Assembly (NCBI GenBank): GCA_015680685.1
Contig: MNCI01023459.1
Span: 28,295 to 92,294, forward strand
DNA length: 64,000 bases
Direction: 5' to 3'
Source: Gnetum montanum
Taxonomy: Eukaryota > Streptophyta > Gnetopsida > Gnetales > Gnetaceae
Part shown: positions 46,920-56,942 of the stretch, piece after piece
Numbering within the stretch: position 1 is the first letter of the stretch
How the letters are laid out: each line of letters opens with the position of its first letter
Position numbers and translations under genes: made by a program
The notes under the pieces: generated by a model
Databases searched by the model: none
The model's input: the letters and a program-made list of their open reading frames with translations, nothing else
What the model was told of the DNA's origin: nothing

Positions 46920-47330
46920 TCTCTCTTAGTGTTGGTCATGCTCCCATGGAATGTGAGTTTGGAAACAAAAATTTTTAAGTGTCGATCACAATCTCATAGA
47001 GCATGATAGTTTTGAAGCAAAAATTTCTCTAAGTGTTGGTTACGCTCACATAGAACATGATAGTTTTGGAGTGAAAATTTTTTTCAGTACTTGTCATGTT
47101 CCCATGGAGCATAACAATCATAAGACAAGTAATCAAATTTTTTTTAAGTGTCTATCATGCCCCTATGGCATCTCACATAGTGTAGCAACTATGGCATCCC
47201 ATGTAGTGTAGCAACTATGTCTCATGTAGCATAGCAAGTATAGAGTAGCAACTGTCCCATGTATCATAGCAATTGTACTTAACTAAAAAATGAATGAATT
47301 CTAAGCCACACTCCTAGGGAGCATAGCAAT
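46920..47330. repeat. Array with ATGCTCCCATGGAGCAT palindromes
   Basis: Units of about 60 bp (AAGTGTTGGTCATGCTCCCA, then TGGAGCATGATAGTTTTGGA, then GCAAAAATTTTT) repeat from 46,925 to 47,150, then pass into TGTAGTGTAGCAACTATGGC-type short repeats to 47,330. It lies just upstream of the 5' exon of copy 2, as a similar array lies upstream of copy 1. Confidence 0.7.
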
Positions 47331-48255
47331 GAAAGCATGCAAAGATTTTTCAACTTGCCAGTTACACTATCAAGGATGCTGTAGAGCCTGAGAGATGAGA
47401 CAAGACACCTACGAAACACTTACCCTGTTCCACCATGTGGAACACGTAAGAAACCTGTCACATGGCATGAAATGTGAAGTACCAAAATCCTTCCCCCTCA
47501 GATGTTACACTACGTAGGATGTGTAAAATCCCCATTCTATACTACCTTCTGGAATGCAACAAACCCTTATCTCACCCTGCTCTACTCAGAACTTGAAAGC
47601 CTATAACAAAACCCTTACCTACTTCTGCAACCTAGATCACCATTCAAACCCTAAACAAAAAAATATGTGTGTGATCTATAATGCCCATGTCATTCTTGTC
47701 CATGTTGGGGCTTGTGGCCATGGCATGGTAGCAGGAATGGTGGGGGGGGGGGGGGNGGGGGGGGGGGCCTGTGGCCATAGCACAGTAGCCATAGTGGCAA
47801 TGGGAGTCATGGAGCACTAGCCGTGGTGTAGGTGGTAGCAACGATGGTTCCTACCCCATGTAGGATTCCCTCTAAAACCCTCAAAACATCAGTAATTTTC
47901 TTTTTGAAAAAACAACAAACAGGGGGGAAGGGCAATTTGATGGCATACTTGGCAGATGGTGCCTCCTGACACTCTTCAACATGGGCCCTAGGGAGATGCC
48001 ATAGGGTGTCCTCACCTTCATCCACATTAGCAAGGCCAAGGTATCTATGCTCACTTTTTCATGTCATTATTTTGATGTCAAGCTCTAGTTTTTGTTGTTA
48101 CACTTTGTGGCTGCTACACTCTACTCTAAACAACACTATGCTCTGGACTATTAGCTTCAATGGTGAAAATGACAGGTTTACCATGGGTAAACCCCTATTC
48201 ATACCCTTTCGGGTTATATGATGCATCATCCTCTTGGAACATCTTGTGTCTGATG
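47331..48255. other. Spacer upstream of copy 2, with poly-G
   Basis: No gene recognised. It contains a G homopolymer (47,742-47,767) with an N at 47,756, so the length is unreliable. ORFs crossing the poly-G are artefacts. Confidence 0.5.
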
Positions 48256-48256
48256 T

Positions 48257-48368
48257 GTAACATGGAACACTCTGTGTCTTGTACATAATGCGAAACATTC
48301 TATGTCCTGCACGTAACGTGGAACATTTCATGTCCCACACATAACACAAAACATCCCATTTCCTGTGC
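48257..48368. repeat. 28-bp tandem repeat, four units
   Basis: Units start at 48,257, 48,285, 48,313 and 48,341. They share a TAACATGGAACATTCTRTGTCC core with a final TGYAC-like tail. The region is richer in CpG than its surroundings. Confidence 0.85.
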
Positions 48369-48724
48369 AACGTAACACCCAGAGTTAGAAAAAATTTTCT
48401 GACTTCTTTTTGGCTTGTCACATTTTGAAATTTTTTTAAATATTTTTTCTACCTAGCCAATGAACATTTGGTTTAGCATAACTTTATACTTTACACATAG
48501 CATGGTCCACTAAGACCTTAAACTAGCAACTTTGAGATACTGCATAGTTACTTTTTTTATAGCATTATTTTCCTCATTTTAACACTTTGCTTCATTTTGC
48601 CTTATTAGACAGGTACCACTTGACGTTTGTTTTTGTTTTTTGGTCATTTTGTTGGATTTTTTGGGAAAATTAGCACACATGAAAATCTTTGTTCACCTTT
48701 AATCTTGACTAGACCCCATGGCAG

Positions 48725-49108
48725 ACTCATGAGATGCATGAACATAGAGCTTTTGGACTTTGAACCACCTCCTTGTGACACCAATGTAGCATCCTTAGAA
48801 GCATCACTAGATTGGCTAGAACATTTGTTCCAAGCTTTAGATTTAGAAGCCAGTGATGTAATTGAAGTTCACTAATAGAAATCCCTATAACAACATGTAA
48901 AATTGAGTTGATAATTTTGAAACTTAGCTCTTTATTGGACCCACAAATCCAGTAGAATATCTCTAGAGTCCTTAATGATAATGTCAAAGTGTTCGCATGG
49001 TCTTATGAAGATATGTCGGGCTTAGATCCATGCATAATACAACACAACATTATCTTATATCCACATGTCAAGCCAGTCAAACAAAAAGCTTGTAAAATCA
49101 AGGCAGAG
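48725..49108 (+). pseudogene. pol: E3 RT, N-terminal part, cut by D
   Basis: After the spacer, MNIELLDFEPP (48,741) and an IEIPITT...LKLSSLLDPQIQ block lead to VFAWSYEDMSGLDP (about 48,989) and YPHVKPVKQK (49,060). This is the N-terminal signature of Tat/Ogre RT. The frame is interrupted at 49,108 by element D and resumes at 54,538; the junction AAGGCAGAG to ATTGCATTACC is in frame when one target copy is removed. Confidence 0.75.
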
Positions 49109-49629
49109 TGTAACAACGTTGCCCCAATGTTGCCCGGCACCCCAAGGAATTCACAAAGATCCAATGGATCTAGGGCAAAAGACCTCAGGAATACGCCTCA
49201 AACAAGCAAGCATCTCACGAGTGCAAACAGAAGAGAACCAAGCAAACAAGCACACACACAACCTGGTAGACCACATCGATGGAAATGGAGACGATGCACC
49301 TACAAGAGAAGGTACCTCACCCCTAGATCCCTCATGATCTGGTACAAGGTGTGGCATGGCACCGCACCAAAACTATCTAGTCTTCGTTGCCTACATATCT
49401 ACGACCGCCGTAGAATCAGGGCCATGTAGTTCTCCACGGAGAAGAGGGAAGAAAGAGGACTCAGAGAAGAGAGTTACAACAGGAGTGTGTCCTATTGCTA
49501 GCTTGGTACCACCAAGCCGGGGTGGGTTTTGTAACACTTGAGAGCCACCCGAGGGCACCTTAGAGTGTTCCATGGCCCTCAAACTATGGGGAGAGCCCAA
49601 GAGAACCACCACTTGGGAAATCTCTCACA
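49109..49629 (-). repeat. Element D 3' LTR (left copy)
   Basis: Plus-strand ends are TGTAACAACG and ATCTCTCACA. It is the same length (521 bp) as its partner at 54,012-54,532. Stretches such as AGGAATTCACAAAGATCCAA are identical in both. Confidence 0.9.
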
Positions 49630-49643
49630 ATCCTCCCCCACCT
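49630..49643 (-). promoter_or_regulatory. Element D polypurine tract
   Basis: The minus strand reads AGGTGGGGGAGGAT immediately before the LTR start TGTGAGAGAT. Confidence 0.8.
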
Positions 49644-51223
49644 AAAGAAGTGACGTCCTCGGAGCGGAGCCTAGGATAGCTTCGAGTGTACACTTCACAT
49701 GGATTTGGAACTCCGTCAATTCCGGGGATCCTTCAACTCCTTAAATGCCAGGCTTAAAGGAAAGTACCAACCCCAATACCTAATACGTCCTTCCATCCAA
49801 TGCCTTGCATGAAACGCAAGGGCAAGTGGAGGAAGCCCAAGACTTCCCTTCTCTATACGAGCGAGAGAGTCCAACCCAAAGGGCCAATGTCTCTAAGGCG
49901 TCCCCTAGATCCGTCCCTTCTGAGGGTCTAGAGACCTATCTTCTTGCGGAAACCCATACTTATGCAAGAAGATCGCTCCTCTTCCACAAGTCCCACCAAG
50001 TTCCTCTGTGAATGGCATCTCAGCACCCCTTCATTTTTTTTGAGGGCTCACCAAGGCCACTACCCATGGTGAGGGACTTGGGAACATCACACCGAGAGGG
50101 AGGACATGCTCCTAAGAGCCATGTCTCCGCAAGCAACTCATGCTTGCCAGAACTCCATGTTCTACAACTCGCACTGAGACCCATGGGGTCTCACTAGTGC
50201 AACCATCTAAGCACTGATTCCACATACATCAGTACCGTACGCAATCTCTTTTCTCATCATTTTTGTTCAAGCTGGTATGAAGGGAGTCCAGCATGTTCTC
50301 CCTTACAAACAAGGTACAAGGGTAGATCTTTGAGCTTTACCTTGCCGTCTTCAGAAACCAGCATCGCATGCCTCAATCCATCATTCATCATTCCCTAGTA
50401 CACCAATGAGAGAGAAGATCCAAAAATCTATTTGGAAACTTCTCCAAGAGGCTACATACAACAAGCCCCAACTTTCAGCAACACCTCTTGTGATTATCCA
50501 ACATCAAGAATGCCTGCTTGAATGTGAGAACAAGGGAGGGTTAATTGGGAAACCAACCCCATAACAATCCTCCTTCACCTGTCTCAAATCAGCTATAAGC
50601 ACATCATTGAATGCAACCATAATATCCCATTCATGGAGAAGGGTCACTCACATTTTCCACATGCAAGCCATCCTTCCCACACCAAGCTATGGGACAAGCA
50701 CCATTTTCTGAACACAAGGTCCAGGAACAATATAGAGTCACCTCTGAGAGTAACCAGATCATGAATTCTCCGAGGAACATCAACGTTCTCAAAATTTGCA
50801 TTTCCCCACAATATCAAGAACAACTACCAGTCTCACGATCACCACCTTTCAATAGATTTTGTACTTGCAGGAAGGATCCTCTTTGGGATGTTTCTTCCAT
50901 AGGTAAGTATCACAGCCCTCATACATGCCAATAGAACCAAATCGTGGAACTGTCACCAGCTGAGGGAAGACATGGGTTCACAAGTCTTACTCAATTTCAA
51001 TTTTCCCTTGAGAATAACTCAAGATACCAAGCATTTCTGTTTCATCTTGGGAGATCTTGGTTTTGTGTCATACATCCCAGTCAAGCCCATTTACATCAAT
51101 TTGTGGTGGACAAGGCCGCACCACTACCTATTATCATTCAACCCAAACAATAGACACAAGTGAACAACAACATCTTGCCCATAGGAGGACCAGGTCCTCA
51201 AGATAGTTTTTACATGAAATGGG
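49644..51223. other. Element D internal region, left half
   Basis: No retroviral domain is seen on either strand. Short ORFs (for example 49,805-50,011) lack motifs. A good plus-strand splice donor string CATAG|GTAAGT lies at 50,896-50,906 but has no partner exon that I can identify. Confidence 0.5.
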
Positions 51224-51887
51224 NNNNNNNNNNNNNNNNNNNNNNNNNNNNNNNNNNNNNNNNNNNNNNNNNNNNNNNNNNNNNNNNNNNNNNNNNNNNN
51301 NNNNNNNNNNNNNNNNNNNNNNNNNNNNNNNNNNNNNNNNNNNNNNNNNNNNNNNNNNNNNNNNNNNNNNNNNNNNNNNNNNNNNNNNNNNNNNNNNNNN
51401 NNNNNNNNNNNNNNNNNNNNNNNNNNNNNNNNNNNNNNNNNNNNNNNNNNNNNNNNNNNNNNNNNNNNNNNNNNNNNNNNNNNNNNNNNNNNNNNNNNNN
51501 NNNNNNNNNNNNNNNNNNNNNNNNNNNNNNNNNNNNNNNNNNNNNNNNNNNNNNNNNNNNNNNNNNNNNNNNNNNNNNNNNNNNNNNNNNNNNNNNNNNN
51601 NNNNNNNNNNNNNNNNNNNNNNNNNNNNNNNNNNNNNNNNNNNNNNNNNNNNNNNNNNNNNNNNNNNNNNNNNNNNNNNNNNNNNNNNNNNNNNNNNNNN
51701 NNNNNNNNNNNNNNNNNNNNNNNNNNNNNNNNNNNNNNNNNNNNNNNNNNNNNNNNNNNNNNNNNNNNNNNNNNNNNNNNNNNNNNNNNNNNNNNNNNNN
51801 NNNNNNNNNNNNNNNNNNNNNNNNNNNNNNNNNNNNNNNNNNNNNNNNNNNNNNNNNNNNNNNNNNNNNNNNNNNNNNNNNNNNNNN
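51224..51887. other. Assembly gap (664 N)
   Basis: The run of N is bordered by GGG on the left and CCC on the right. ORFs reported across it are meaningless. Confidence 0.98.
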
Positions 51888-53993
51888 CCCCATGATCTCC
51901 TCCAACATGGAAGAGCAAGTCTAGGTGCCACTACCCAGAATTCTACTCAAATCCACTGTTAGACATCATATTGATTTGAATTTCTGTCACCATCAATCAT
52001 CTGCAGACAAGATCTTTGCCAGTCCAGGAACACAAGAAAATGTGTTCCCAAGATTTTTCCTGTCTCAAGGACGTTCACCATCCTACCATAGTGGGACCTC
52101 ATTGCATTGGCCACTCCTAGGCCATTAGTATCTGGCATGGCCAGGGATGCCATTTCATGCCATCTGCTAGCCCAATATCTATAGGATCTAGGACAGATCA
52201 CCATCCTCTGTTAGTGCTCCCCCAGCACTGAGAGGCAAACAAATCATGATGTACCTGCTGATGCATCATAGCCAAGGTACTGATAAATCCACAACCCAAT
52301 GTTGGGATTCTGAGACCAAATAATTAGTTCATGAAGGTCTCAAGAGCACATATCTTCCCCATAGACATAGTGCTCACAGAATCAACTGAGGTCACCATAG
52401 GCTGCATCTTTATACTTGTGCTACCTACAAACATTGAGACACAAGCTCAAAAACATAGAAGTTAGCAAGAATATGATTAGCACATTAGCCTCATTCACTA
52501 CCATCAAGCATGATCATATAACAAAGAGATATCACTCTTGCGCATCATAAAATTCAAGACCTCAACAACATGTATAGAGATCAATCATGCAAAACATTGA
52601 TGGAGGAATCCGATCCCCACTCAAACAATGATTTCATCATGAGGCACACCAAGAGAGAGATAGCACTCTCTCAAAATTTCAAGATTCATACACAACAATA
52701 ATTCCTAGCAACTAAGACCAAAATTTCAACACACTCGTATGAGTCATGGGCAATAGACAATCGTCAACTCTACCCAAAATAAAGGAGGAAGACCAAGGTC
52801 TATCCAACAACAAGTTGGCATCAAACCAATTCTCGCAACAACGTGCAACATCACGAAGGATGCGTTCACAAGAAGGCTCTCATCAAATGAGGTGCAATCC
52901 CAATAAGAACCAACAATAGGATGACCCACACCAATAGTCTTCAAATCAAAGTGACCACGAAATGTCACCAATCAAAATAGTGATGCCACAAGCAACACCA
53001 CCAGCTCAACAAGGAGCACAACTCACAAGGATCAACAATAAGGGCAATCATTCCTCATGCACAATACATTATTAAACAAGACAATAGCCATTTGGCTTTG
53101 GGATGACACAAACAACCACTGCATCCTCAACGTCCCCAATAATAAGTCATCATACCGCATAAAACATTTAAGCCTTACGTTACGAATGATAGACGTAACC
53201 ATGATAACACGCATGCAGAATTTGAAAGTGCAACCAAGAAGACACACATACAGAAATAGACAAACATACAATCGCAAACACGAACATACGAAGTCTACCG
53301 GAAACGGTCTTAGTCCACCCAGAACAAGGCTCATCAGGAGCACATGTTCGAAGACCTCCATCCTGAGGTACCTAGGAACCATCTTGTCCTCATTTGTCTT
53401 TTCCCATACTCACTGTATCTAGGATGAGTGGGAGTGCTAAGGATATCATATCCTGCACAATTTAACAAATTCCATCTCGAAACATGTCATCTAGGTGGAG
53501 ACTGAAGTAGAGACTCGGTCTGATTCATCCGAGATGAATCACTGGAGACCTGAGATGGGAGCTCCTTGAGAAACAAAATTCTTGAGTTGCCAGTAGAACT
53601 CCTCTCAACCATATTGCATACAATCACAACTAATCCAACCACAAGTAAACAAGTGAAGGACATCACCACAACACCATAATTTATATCCTTAGGGAGAGCA
53701 ACATACATCAATTTCTCACATCTATCCTCTTATGAAGAGTGAAGAACATTGCCATCAGAAACTCTTCAAAACACATAAGGATATGATCCTAGATCACCTA
53801 GGTATCAATTTGAAGAGACCATTAACCAAACAAGCTCAATGGAGTAACACCACCAAAGAGTGCAAGGCCACCCTCCAAGGGAATGGTTAACCAAAGTTGA
53901 GAATGGGGTTAGCTAGTTTCTATCGGAAACCTCACAACCCACAAACCCTGATACCCACTTAGCGAGAAACTTTTGCCAATCACTAAAACTGTA
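51888..53993 (-). other. Element D internal region, right half
   Basis: This is the 5' half of D in its own orientation. No gag is recognised after the primer site. Short minus-strand ORFs at 53,032-53,382 and 53,487-53,711 are the only coding-like pieces. The first has hydrophobic Leu/Cys/Val runs without a known motif. Confidence 0.5.
53487..53711 (-). CDS. Small ORF with one membrane segment in D
   Basis: The 74-codon minus-strand ORF begins MMYVALPKDI and contains a continuous hydrophobic stretch MSFTCLLVVGLVVIVCNMV (about residues 17-35), long enough for one membrane helix. It is followed by a polar tail ending QSPPR. It lies 280 bases downstream of the primer site, where gag would start. 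It could be a fragment of a captured host membrane-protein gene or a chance ORF; no homologue is recognised. Confidence 0.25.
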   Translation of the reverse strand: MMYVALPKDINYGVVVMSFTCLLVVGLVVIVCNMVERSSTGNSRILFLKELPSQVSSDSSRMNQTESLLQSPPR

Positions 53994-54009
53994 CAACGCT
54001 CTGATACCA
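53994..54009 (-). promoter_or_regulatory. Element D primer binding site
   Basis: The minus strand reads TGGTATCAGAGCGTTG, two bases after the LTR end. TGGTATCAGAGC is the exact initiator-Met tRNA complement. Confidence 0.9.
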
Positions 54010-54011
54010 TC

Positions 54012-54532
54012 TGTAACAATGTTGCCCCAACATTGCCCGACACCCCAAGGAATTCACAAAGATCCAATGGATCTAGGGCAAAATACCTAGGGAATACACC
54101 TCAAACAAGCAAGCATCTCACGAGTGCAAATAGAAGAGAACCAAGCAAACAAGCACAAACACAACCTTGTAGACCACATCAATGGAAATGGAGACGATGC
54201 ACCTACAAGAGAAGGTACCTCACCCCCAGATCCCTCATGATCTAGTACAAGGTGTGGCATGGCACCGCACCAAAACTATCTAGTCTTGGTTGCCTACATA
54301 TCTACGACCACCGTAGAATCAGGGCCATGTAGTTCTCCACGGAGAAGAGGGAAGGAAGAGGACTTAGAGAAGAGAGGTGCAACAGGAGTGTGTCCTATTG
54401 ATAGCTTGGTACCACCAAGCTGGGATGGGTTTTGTAACACTTGAGAGCCATCCGAGGGTGCCTCAGAGTGTTCCATGGCCCCCGAACCATGGGGAGAGCC
54501 CAAGAGAACCACCACTTGGGACATCTCTCACA
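54012..54532 (-). repeat. Element D 5' LTR (right copy)
   Basis: 521 bp with plus-strand ends TGTAACAATG and ATCTCTCACA. It differs from the left copy mostly by transitions. Confidence 0.9.
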
Positions 54533-55779
54533 ATGAGATTGCATTACCCATTCATGATGAAATCACTAAACTCTATCAAGCTGGGTTCATTCAGGAAGTT
54601 GATTATGTAGATTGGGTATCAAGCATCGTAGTTGTTCCTAAGAAAATTGAGGGTATATGCATCTGCATAGACTTTTGAGACTTAAATAAGGTAACCATCA
54701 AAGATGATTTCCAATTGCCCAATATCGACCAACTTGTTGATACTATAGTTGGCCATGCCTTGTTATCCTTCATGGATGGGTTCTCAAGGTACAACCAAAT
54801 CTGTATAAACCCAAAACATCAACTTGCTACTTCTTTCATGGACCCTTGGAGGACATTCTGCTATACAATGATGCCCTTTAGACTAAAAAATGCTAGAGCA
54901 ACATACCAATGTGTCATGACCTACATCTTTAGTGACTATCTTCTAGAACAACTAAATGACTATGTTGATGATATAGCAGTTATGTCTAAAAAGTCTCATA
55001 ACCACAAAAATGATTTGAACCTAGTCCTTCAACGTTGTCATAAACATGACCTCCACCTTAACCCCAAAAAGTGTGTCTTCAGCATTAAAACTAGTCGCAT
55101 GTTGGGCTTTGTAGTATCAGAAATAGGAATACGCATAGATCCCAATAAGGTCAAGGCTATTATTAACTTAGCACCACCCACAAACCTTAAAGAGCTATGC
55201 GGATTACAAGGTAGAATACAATTTATATGTAGATTTATTACTAGGTTGACTGATAAGTTACACCCAATGCAACACCTACTCAAAAAGGGTGTCAACCTCG
55301 AATGGACAAATCAATGCCAAGAAGCATTAGAAAACTTGAAAAAGGAGTTGGTTTATCTTCTAACTGTCTACCCTCTACAAAGAGACAAGCCTGTCTACAT
55401 CTACTTCCCAAACTTGGACATGTTCATTACTTCTCTGCTTTGTCAAAAGAGAGACGATGGTTTTGAAATTCCTATTTACTTCCTAAGTCATGCGTTAATA
55501 GCTCACAAAGCAAAATACAATAATGTGGAGAAAAATTGTCTTTACTTAGTATTTGCACTTAAGAAATGGAAAAACTACCTCTTCCATAGTCAGGTTAAAA
55601 TCATTTGCAAAAGTAACATACTTAGGGCCATTACAACCAACATATATGAAAGTAGCAGAATAGCCAAATGGAAAGAAATAACCACTGAATTTAACCTACA
55701 TTACATAGCGCAGTCATCCACAAAGGGTCAACCAATAGCCATTCAACTCATGGCTTCATCTATTTTAGCATCTAGGTAA
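54533..55779 (+). pseudogene. pol: E3 RT and RNase H, long open remainder
   Basis: This continues the RT cut at 49,108. RT motifs in order: VVVPKKIEG (54,630), IDF-stop-DLNK (TGA at 54,676-54,678 where the family has Arg, CGA to TGA), FQLPNIDQLVD (54,712), FMDGFSRYNQI (54,770), MPFRLKNARATYQ (54,868) and YVDD at 54,961-54,972. The RNase H-like part has VYIYFPNLDMF (55,392), PIYFLSHAL and AKYNNVEKNCL. From 54,715 to 55,779 it is open for 354 codons, the longest real ORF here. It stops at TAA 55,777-55,779, shortly before element C's target site, and no integrase follows. Confidence 0.85.
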
Positions 55780-55814
55780 AAATATCTTAGCTAGCATATT
55801 TTTAAGATTTAGGG

Positions 55815-56927
55815 TAAGGATCATGAACTTAGAAGTGTGGGATAAATAAGTTCCCCAAAACAAAATTAAATAGTCATAAAAATCATACTTAATTTTTAAA
55901 TGGTTTCCTAACTTAGGTACATTCACACTTGAAGGGTATAATCCTTATACACCTCCAAACTTTTTTTCTCAAAAATTTGATTTGAATGACATCACACCTT
56001 GTACAAGCTTTGAGCTTTTCACTTGAGTATTTCATCACTATGAAACAACTTGACCCCACAAGGTACCAACAAACTCAGAATGTGATTTCAAGGATCACAC
56101 AACCTTTACAAATTAAGCTTTACTCTAGAGTGTTTTGATGCTACACAAACACTCAATCTCATAGTATCTCAACAAGCTCAATTATGATGTCTTCTCACAT
56201 GAAGCACATCAATCCCATAGGACTACAAGAGAGAAAGAAAATCACAAGAAAAGAATGTAACTTAAATTATAGGTTCTTGTACTTTGAAGTATAATTCTAG
56301 AAATAATCAAGTAAATGATATGACAAATGAAGTATACAAGTACCATATACAATGATTTCTTTGATAGTGACAATTCTTTTACAATTTCTTGCACAATACC
56401 CAAGAGAATGAAGTCTTCTTATAGCATCATAGTTTCCAAAATAACCTCAAAATTTTTGCAATGGCTATATAATAGCTAGTTCATACATCTCCTTCAAGAC
56501 TAGAATGTCTCTTTGAAATTAAATTTAATTCTAGGAAGATGTCTCCTTCACAAGTGGGACATCTCTTGGGAGACATCTTCTCTAAAAAAGAGACATCTCC
56601 TATTTTAGTGAGACATCTTCTCTAAATGCACTCCACTTTAGCCAAGATGTCTTCTAGCTCTTGGAGATGTCCTCTCAACTTTTGATCTTTGGTTCCTAAG
56701 ATGTCCTCTTACTAATTTAGCTTCCTCTCAATGGATACAACATCTTCATTTAGTTTGTAGTCTTCATACTTGTCAATGCTCCCTTGATTTATTTTATTCT
56801 CCACTTTGACATCTCTTCATAGATCTCATTTCTTGAGTCCTCATTCATGCCCTACAAAATCATCACATTTCACACTATTCTATGTTCTCCATTCTTCTTA
56901 AGGTTTTGATATACCAAAAGGTCAACA
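55815..56927 (-). repeat. Element C 3' LTR (1,113 bp)
   Basis: Minus-strand start TGTTGACCTTTTGGTATATC, end CATGATCCTTA (CA mutated to TA). U3 at 56,500-56,705 has about ten AGACATCT/AGATGTCT motifs. Confidence 0.85.
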
Positions 56928-56942
56928 ATATTCCCCTTTTTG
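56928..56942 (-). promoter_or_regulatory. Element C polypurine tract
   Basis: The minus strand reads AAAAAGGGGAATAT next to the LTR, preceded by ACATCACC exactly as in element A (24,063-24,081). Confidence 0.8.

Larger units (their letters stand above)
43000..46950 (-). pseudogene. Minus-strand spliced gene of unknown function, copy 2
   Basis: Exon-like blocks on the minus strand, 5' to 3': 46,950-46,391 (VELVGILCCIST, RHVRTTFQNPPRTIYC); 46,285-46,035 (IIEQLGVDMRTYL, GEWAFSWIPT); 45,946-44,890 (LLFKYGEVDESQRWLCNEAP, SKDLNHWGDIKEWL, AKDIYPIFQ); 44,830-44,476 with 7-residue VEEEALA repeats and LEEEGLHFEDGEF; 44,350-44,204 (MGATSARGPK); 44,097-43,277, Lys/Glu/Gln-rich and probably coiled coil; and 43,179 onward. 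Introns of about 100 bp have GT-AG ends. In-frame TAG/TAA stops show it is decayed. It lies antisense inside the E3 spacer. I do not recognise a domain; it may be a retroelement accessory gene or a captured host gene. Confidence 0.6.
42611..48720 (+). other. E3 protease-RT spacer, intron-like, with inserted unit
   Basis: This interval separates the protease frame from the RT frame and has no plus-strand coding. It starts with the 42,711-42,953 array and ends with one more array unit (48,490) plus GGTACCACTTGACG (48,612), the same end motif as in E1 and E4. Ogre elements are known to have an intron here. Acceptor candidates are TTGACTAG (48,711) and CATGGCAG (48,722); the donor is unresolved. 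The central part (about 42,960-48,480) holds the antisense gene and its arrays. Confidence 0.5.
49109..54532 (-). mobile_element. Element D: young non-coding minus-strand LTR element
   Basis: Two 521-bp LTRs differ at about 31 positions by hand count (about 94% identity). The primer site and polypurine tract are both readable only on the minus strand, which fixes orientation. The internal part (4.4 kb including a 664-N gap) has no gag or pol motif, so it is non-autonomous (LARD-like) unless the gap hides coding. Flanks CAGAG and ATGAG may be a decayed 5-bp duplication. It keeps more CpG and higher GC than its neighbours. Confidence 0.85.
36611..55809 (+). mobile_element. E3: Ty3/gypsy element, Tat/Ogre-like, disrupted by D
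   Basis: LTR-like region, primer site (38,565), gag (39,060-41,050), protease (41,750-42,240), long spacer with repeat arrays and the antisense gene (42,611-48,720), then RT and RNase H (48,870-49,108 and 54,533-55,779). The RT start FAWSYEDMSGLDP, the gag-end CNYH...C finger and the spacer position agree with the Tat/Ogre lineage. No integrase is seen and the 3' LTR is absent; E4 sequence follows. The left boundary is an estimate. Confidence 0.6.

Noticed and set aside
47554-47841. ORFs across the poly-G tract on both strands
   Set aside because: Homopolymer plus N; Gly or Pro runs are artefacts.
51124-51962. Five ORFs of 230-265 codons on both strands
   Set aside because: They exist only because the 664-N gap contains no stops.
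55774-55779. AG|GTAAAA at the end of the RT-RNase H frame as a second E3 intron donor
   Set aside because: The downstream exon at 63,780 repeats the start of pol rather than continuing RNase H, so a second element copy is simpler.
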